The notes under the pieces: generated by a model
Database searches by the model: none
The model's input: the letters and a program-made list of their open reading frames with translations, nothing else
Told to the model about the DNA's origin: nothing
Source of the DNA: an uncultured Opitutaceae bacterium
Lineage (GTDB): Bacteria > Verrucomicrobiota > Verrucomicrobiia > Opitutales > Opitutaceae
Length of the DNA: 36,398 bases
Direction: 5' to 3'
Assembly (NCBI GenBank): GCA_903891325.1
Contig: CAITEC010000078.1
Coordinates: forward strand, 1-36,398
In this document: one piece after another, positions 33,347-36,398 of the stretch
How positions within the stretch are numbered: the first letter of the stretch is position 1
Layout of the letters: each line of letters opens with the position of its first letter
Program-made: the position numbers and the translations under genes

Positions 33347-34081
33347 ATGAAGCCCAATTGCCCGGCATTGATTGCCATGGCCCTCCTGCCGCTCCTCTGT
33401 TCCGCGCGAGCGATGGCCGAGGATAGCATCAGGGTTGGCGCGTTGATTGAGACGACCGAAGAAGGGGAGAGGGTGCTTCCACCGTCTCCCGGACACCCGG
33501 TTTACTATGAACCCCTCGCGCTCGGCTACCGGGAGATGGGCGGCCGGCTGGACTTCTGGCAGCGTCCCCCGCCGCCGGTGGAAACGGTAAAGGGCGCATT
33601 GATCCGGGCCTTGGCTGGCCAGGGAAACCAGGTGGCGGAGGGACCGACGCCGGCATCGCTCGTCCTTGTCTTTCGCTGGGGGGTGATCGACCCGGAGATG
33701 CGCCCGGTATTTGACCACAAGGACAGTGCCATCGACCGGATAGAGCCGGTCAACGGCAGCGAGATGCTCGGACTGGTCGTCGGCCAGGGTTGGTATGGCA
33801 TCTACCCATCCATCAATTCAAACGCGCAGGAATTCGTGGCCGACCTGGGCCGCAACGACCAGAAGGAGTCGCGGTATTTCCTGATCGTATCCGCACTCGA
33901 TGCGCGGGCGTTTGCCAAGGGGAAGCAGGTTCTCCTGTGGCGCGCGCACGTGACAACGCTCTATTGGGGCCATTATCTTGACGAGGTTTTGGGGAGCATG
34001 ATCAATTTCTCCGCCCCGCTCTTCGGCCGGGTCACCCCGGTCCCCCAAATCGCCACCATCCCAGTCCTACCCCTGAACTGA
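33347..34081 (+). CDS. Secreted protein of unknown function, tandem paralogue 1
   Basis: 244 residues with a signal peptide (cleavage near A-M-A, about residue 24). AAGG (33335-33338) gives proper spacing. The mature part has T-E-E-G-E (about 37-41), P-V-Y-Y-E-P-L-A-L-G-Y, P-P-P-P-V and V-L-V-F-R-W-G. Later comes Y-F-L-I-V-S-A-L-D-A-R-A-F-A-K-G-K-Q-V-L-L-W-R-A-H-V-T. All of these recur in the next gene. I recognise no named family; a periplasmic or surface location is inferred. Confidence 0.75.
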   Translation: MKPNCPALIAMALLPLLCSARAMAEDSIRVGALIETTEEGERVLPPSPGHPVYYEPLALGYREMGGRLDFWQRPPPPVETVKGALIRALAGQGNQVAEGPTPASLVLVFRWGVIDPEMRPVFDHKDSAIDRIEPVNGSEMLGLVVGQGWYGIYPSINSNAQEFVADLGRNDQKESRYFLIVSALDARAFAKGKQVLLWRAHVTTLYWGHYLDEVLGSMINFSAPLFGRVTPVPQIATIPVLPLN

Positions 34082-34104
34082 AAACGACTACGAAGGAATA
34101 CCCC

Positions 34105-35031
34105 ATGAATACACGCAGTATCCTGTTCCCGGCTGCTCGAATCGCCCTTGGATTGATCGGCTTCATGACCGTGCGGACGGCATTGGCGGACGACGGCGGA
34201 ATCCGTGTTTCAGTAGTCGTCGACATGACCGAAGAAGGTGAGAAGTTGCCGCGGCCCGATCCGGCTAGTCCCACCTATTACTATCCCTGGACGGTTGGCT
34301 ACGTCGAAAAGGGAGATATTCTCGTCGGTGAAAAGCCGCCTCCACCCGCCTGGGGAGTTCAGCATCTCATAGCGAAGGCCCTGGCGCAACGGGGGTACCT
34401 TCTGGCCAAAAAGGGCCATCCGCCATCGATCGTGCTGATCCTTTGGTGGGGCTATTTCGCCCCGATGATCGATCACCGCGAGGGCATGCGGTCGTCGGGA
34501 AGCGCCTTTGATACCCCCAACGACTCGCTCTACCTTCCTGGTGTCGGAATCAGCAATGGAACGAAGCACGGTAACGGGCAGGCGGGAGGTGTGTCCGCCA
34601 CAGAAACCGCTGCCGAGTACATGGGACCAGGAGCCTCGATTCCCCTTGGTGCCGTGTGGCAGTTCATGGATTCCCACGAAGCATACACCATGGTGGCAGG
34701 AGCAAGCTTTGAGGATAACCTGACAAAGTTCGAACCGGTCACCAATGAGATCCACGTGGCGGTTCGGCAGCCCCGTTATTACCTGATGGTGTCGGCGATC
34801 GACTTCAAGGCCGCCGTCCAGAAAAAGCCTGTCCTGCTGTGGTGCGCCCGTGTCAGCACGGAACTTCAGGGCCGCGACCTGGCTGACGTTCTCCCAACGC
34901 TGATCTCGTCCGGTGTGCCACGATTTGGCGAATCCACAAATGGTGCGCACTTTTTCACTGCGGAACGAATTCCGATCGGCCACGTGGAGGCAGGCTTGCC
35001 CGTGGTAAAGTCGTCCGCCCCCGCTCAGTAG
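34105..35031 (+). CDS. Secreted protein of unknown function, tandem paralogue 2
   Basis: 308 residues with a signal peptide (about 1-29, ending A-L-A) and a strong GAAGGA ribosome-binding site seven bases before the ATG. It shares T-E-E-G-E, P-T-Y-Y-Y-P-W-T-V-G-Y, P-P-P-P-A, V-L-I-L-W-W-G and Y-Y-L-M-V-S-A-I-D-F-K-A-A with paralogue 1, then V-L-L-W-C-A-R-V-S. It carries an extra, Gly/Ser/Asn-rich stretch of about 60 residues in the middle (about 133-190). The 23-bp gap to paralogue 1 suggests one transcript. Confidence 0.77.
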   Translation: MNTRSILFPAARIALGLIGFMTVRTALADDGGIRVSVVVDMTEEGEKLPRPDPASPTYYYPWTVGYVEKGDILVGEKPPPPAWGVQHLIAKALAQRGYLLAKKGHPPSIVLILWWGYFAPMIDHREGMRSSGSAFDTPNDSLYLPGVGISNGTKHGNGQAGGVSATETAAEYMGPGASIPLGAVWQFMDSHEAYTMVAGASFEDNLTKFEPVTNEIHVAVRQPRYYLMVSAIDFKAAVQKKPVLLWCARVSTELQGRDLADVLPTLISSGVPRFGESTNGAHFFTAERIPIGHVEAGLPVVKSSAPAQ

Positions 35032-35098
35032 GGATGTGCGTCCTTGGATTCCTCGAGCAGGTGTTGAATTTCGGGCTTTGGGGAATAGGTTGGGCGGC

Positions 35099-35608
35099 TT
35101 GAGCAAGGCATTCCTCAGAGAGTCCGATAACGAACCCGATCCGCCGGATTTACTCCGGCAGGCAGCCATACTTCCCCCTGGGGCGAAGAACAACATTACG
35201 GCCGGTGGCGCCCAGCGGCTCCGCGGGGAGCTTGAGCAGTTGGTTGCCGTGGATCGCCCGCGGGTCGCCGCATTGGCTGACGAGGTCGAGCGGCGGCGGG
35301 AGCAGCAGGCGCTGAACCGTCGGATCAGCCGGCTCCAGGAGATCCTTCGAACGGCCGATGTCGTCGCTCCCGGCGGCCCCGCGGACCGCGTCGGATTTGG
35401 GGCGACGGTGACGGTGCGCCATGCCGACGGCAGCGAGTCGGACTATCGCCTGGTGGGAACGGAGGAGACCGACCACGAAAGAGGGTGGGTGAGCTGGCAG
35501 TCGCCGATAGCCAAAGCCCTCCTCAACGCCCACCTGGGTTCGCGCGTGGCCTTCAATTCACCCTCGGGCAGGATCGAACTGGAGATTGTGGGCCTGCGCT
35601 ATGAATAG
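35099..35608 (+). CDS. GreA/GreB-family transcription factor
   Basis: 169 residues. Gre factors enter the RNA polymerase secondary channel and promote cleavage of backtracked RNA. The N-terminal coiled coil runs about 35-90 (I-T-A-G-G-A-Q-R-L-R-G-E-L; E-V-E-R-R-R-E-Q-Q), and the C-terminal FKBP-like domain has V-G-F-G-A-T-V-T-V, G-W-V-S-W-Q-S-P-I-A-K-A-L-L and V-A-F-N. TTG at 35099 is chosen because related proteins begin at S-K-A-F. A GTG at 35036 would add 21 unlike residues. The coiled-coil tip reads R-R-E-Q-Q-A-L-N-R-R, without the usual D-x-x-E-N acidic pair, so RNA-cleavage activity may be lost. Confidence 0.75.
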   Translation: MSKAFLRESDNEPDPPDLLRQAAILPPGAKNNITAGGAQRLRGELEQLVAVDRPRVAALADEVERRREQQALNRRISRLQEILRTADVVAPGGPADRVGFGATVTVRHADGSESDYRLVGTEETDHERGWVSWQSPIAKALLNAHLGSRVAFNSPSGRIELEIVGLRYE

Positions 35609-35788
35609 CGAATCCCAATTATCCTGCACGACCCCTGTCCGGGTGCGCATGAGACGACCTGCTCACCGCCGCTTTGCAATGTCGGGTCGGGTGGATTAGG
35701 TTTTGAAGTCGATTTCGCCCCGTCTTCGGCTAGCGATATCCGGGCGGGCTCACGACCGCCGTCGGCCACCAACGGGAGTTACCTCAAA

Positions 35789-36166
35789 ATGTCTCTAACA
35801 AAACAGAGGGGAATAAAATGGCTTTCCGATGTGGAAAAAGCAGATTTCGCGGCTGCGAAGTCCTACCTTGGGCTCTTGTTTGCGGACAACCAGGTTAAGA
35901 AGATAATCGCCAGGTTGAAGCGCGCTGAGACCGTGCAATTCAAGGCCAAGGACATATTTCGGGCATCCCGACTTTCCCTGCTGGGCGTCAGCAATTCGCA
36001 CATCGAGAAGGACCGGAAAAAGATTCAAAAACGGCAGGGCCTCTCGCCGCTCCTGCTCGTCAGGGATGAACGAAACGGGAAGGTGGTGATCGCCGATGGC
36101 TACCACCGGCTTTGCGCCATTTACGAGGTCGATGAGGACGCGGTGATCCGATGCAAGATTGTCTAG
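35789..36166 (+). CDS. Small ParB/sulfiredoxin-fold-like protein, unknown function
   Basis: 125 residues with GGGAG (35774-35778) ten bases before the ATG. The C-terminal half has L-S-P-L-L-L-V-R-D and I-A-D-G-Y-H-R-L-C-A, which resembles the nucleotide/phosphate-binding 'D-G-x-H-R' motif of ParB-N-like domains. It lacks a helix-turn-helix segment of normal ParB. Base composition is clearly poorer in G+C than the catabolic block and lysines are common (A-A-G, A-A-A), so horizontal gain is possible. It precedes tRNA-Cys by 65 bp. Confidence 0.6.
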   Translation: MSLTKQRGIKWLSDVEKADFAAAKSYLGLLFADNQVKKIIARLKRAETVQFKAKDIFRASRLSLLGVSNSHIEKDRKKIQKRQGLSPLLLVRDERNGKVVIADGYHRLCAIYEVDEDAVIRCKIV

Positions 36167-36231
36167 TTTTGATTTCTCCTTGCAGTTTCGCGCCTGAAAG
36201 CTAGCTCTTCACGTTCTGTCGATTGAGACAG

Positions 36232-36310
<79 letters not shown>

Positions 36311-36339
36311 CGTGCTTCGCAAGAAATTGCCACGGAGTA

Positions 36340-36356
36340 GTCCCGCAGGGCGGGAC
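36340..36356 (+). terminator. Short GC hairpin after tRNA-Cys
   Basis: GTCCCGC / GCGGGAC with a three-base loop, about 34 bases behind the tRNA. No T-run follows, so a terminator role is only possible. Confidence 0.35.
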
Positions 36357-36398
36357 GAAGCCGGGCCGTCGTGCGATAGCCCAATTGCCTGCCAGTCC

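Noticed and set aside
35725..35755. 'GATATCCGGGC' similar to the end of the 166-bp palindrome
   Set aside because: Only about ten bases match and the rest of the element is missing; chance cannot be excluded.

Overview
The window looks like chromosomal DNA of a GC-rich, free-living, sugar-degrading bacterium, most likely a member of the Verrucomicrobiota near Opitutaceae. That placement is inferred from gene content: a protein combining beta-propeller ('glov'-type) repeats, an Ig-like domain and the C-terminal repeats common in that group; several PhyH dioxygenases; ceramidase-like, DUF4838 and GH172 (DUF2961) proteins; and a short flagellin. No marker gene settles it.

Left edge (1-1829). 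The end of an insertion sequence, probably ISL3-like, with the start of its transposase on the minus strand, has cut off the front of a large surface-type protein gene.

Catabolic block (2004-31811). Two 166-bp copies of an imperfect palindrome, in opposite orientation and identical at 159 of 166 positions by my hand alignment, bracket about 30 kb. Inside are three parts. (a) A 12.5-kb plus-strand run, nagB - DegT aminotransferase - ceramidase-like - PhyH - YqeY - PhyH - membrane transglutaminase - GH127 - GH78 - sialidase-like, has several ATGA/GTGA overlaps and is divergent from a short nagA. (b) A second plus-strand operon, HPS-like decarboxylase/synthase - TIM-barrel isomerase - SDR - class III fructose-1,6-bisphosphatase, is followed by an aldo/keto reductase. 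It is divergent from a multi-membrane-span TPR protein carrying an odd in-frame insert. (c) A mixed part holds a GH141-like beta-helix protein, another aldo/keto reductase, GH172, a 60-aa membrane protein, a slyX - HAD phosphatase - DUF167 trio, a third PhyH and a secreted DUF4838 enzyme. The block encodes hydrolysis of complex glycans and handling of the released sugars. No transporter or transcription factor is visible in it. GH78, GH127, GH141-like and a sialidase-like protein together recall the enzyme families Bacteroides uses on rhamnogalacturonan II, and the HPS-like protein beside three PhyH oxygenases could handle formaldehyde. Both ideas are inference.

Right part (31984-36398). A 42-aa membrane peptide with a TTG start, an orphan short flagellin behind a palindrome-overlapped promoter, two tandem secreted paralogues of unknown function, a GreA/GreB-family factor, a ParB-fold-like small protein and tRNA-Cys(GCA). 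Shine-Dalgarno sequences are evident for most genes here, but mostly absent in the catabolic block.
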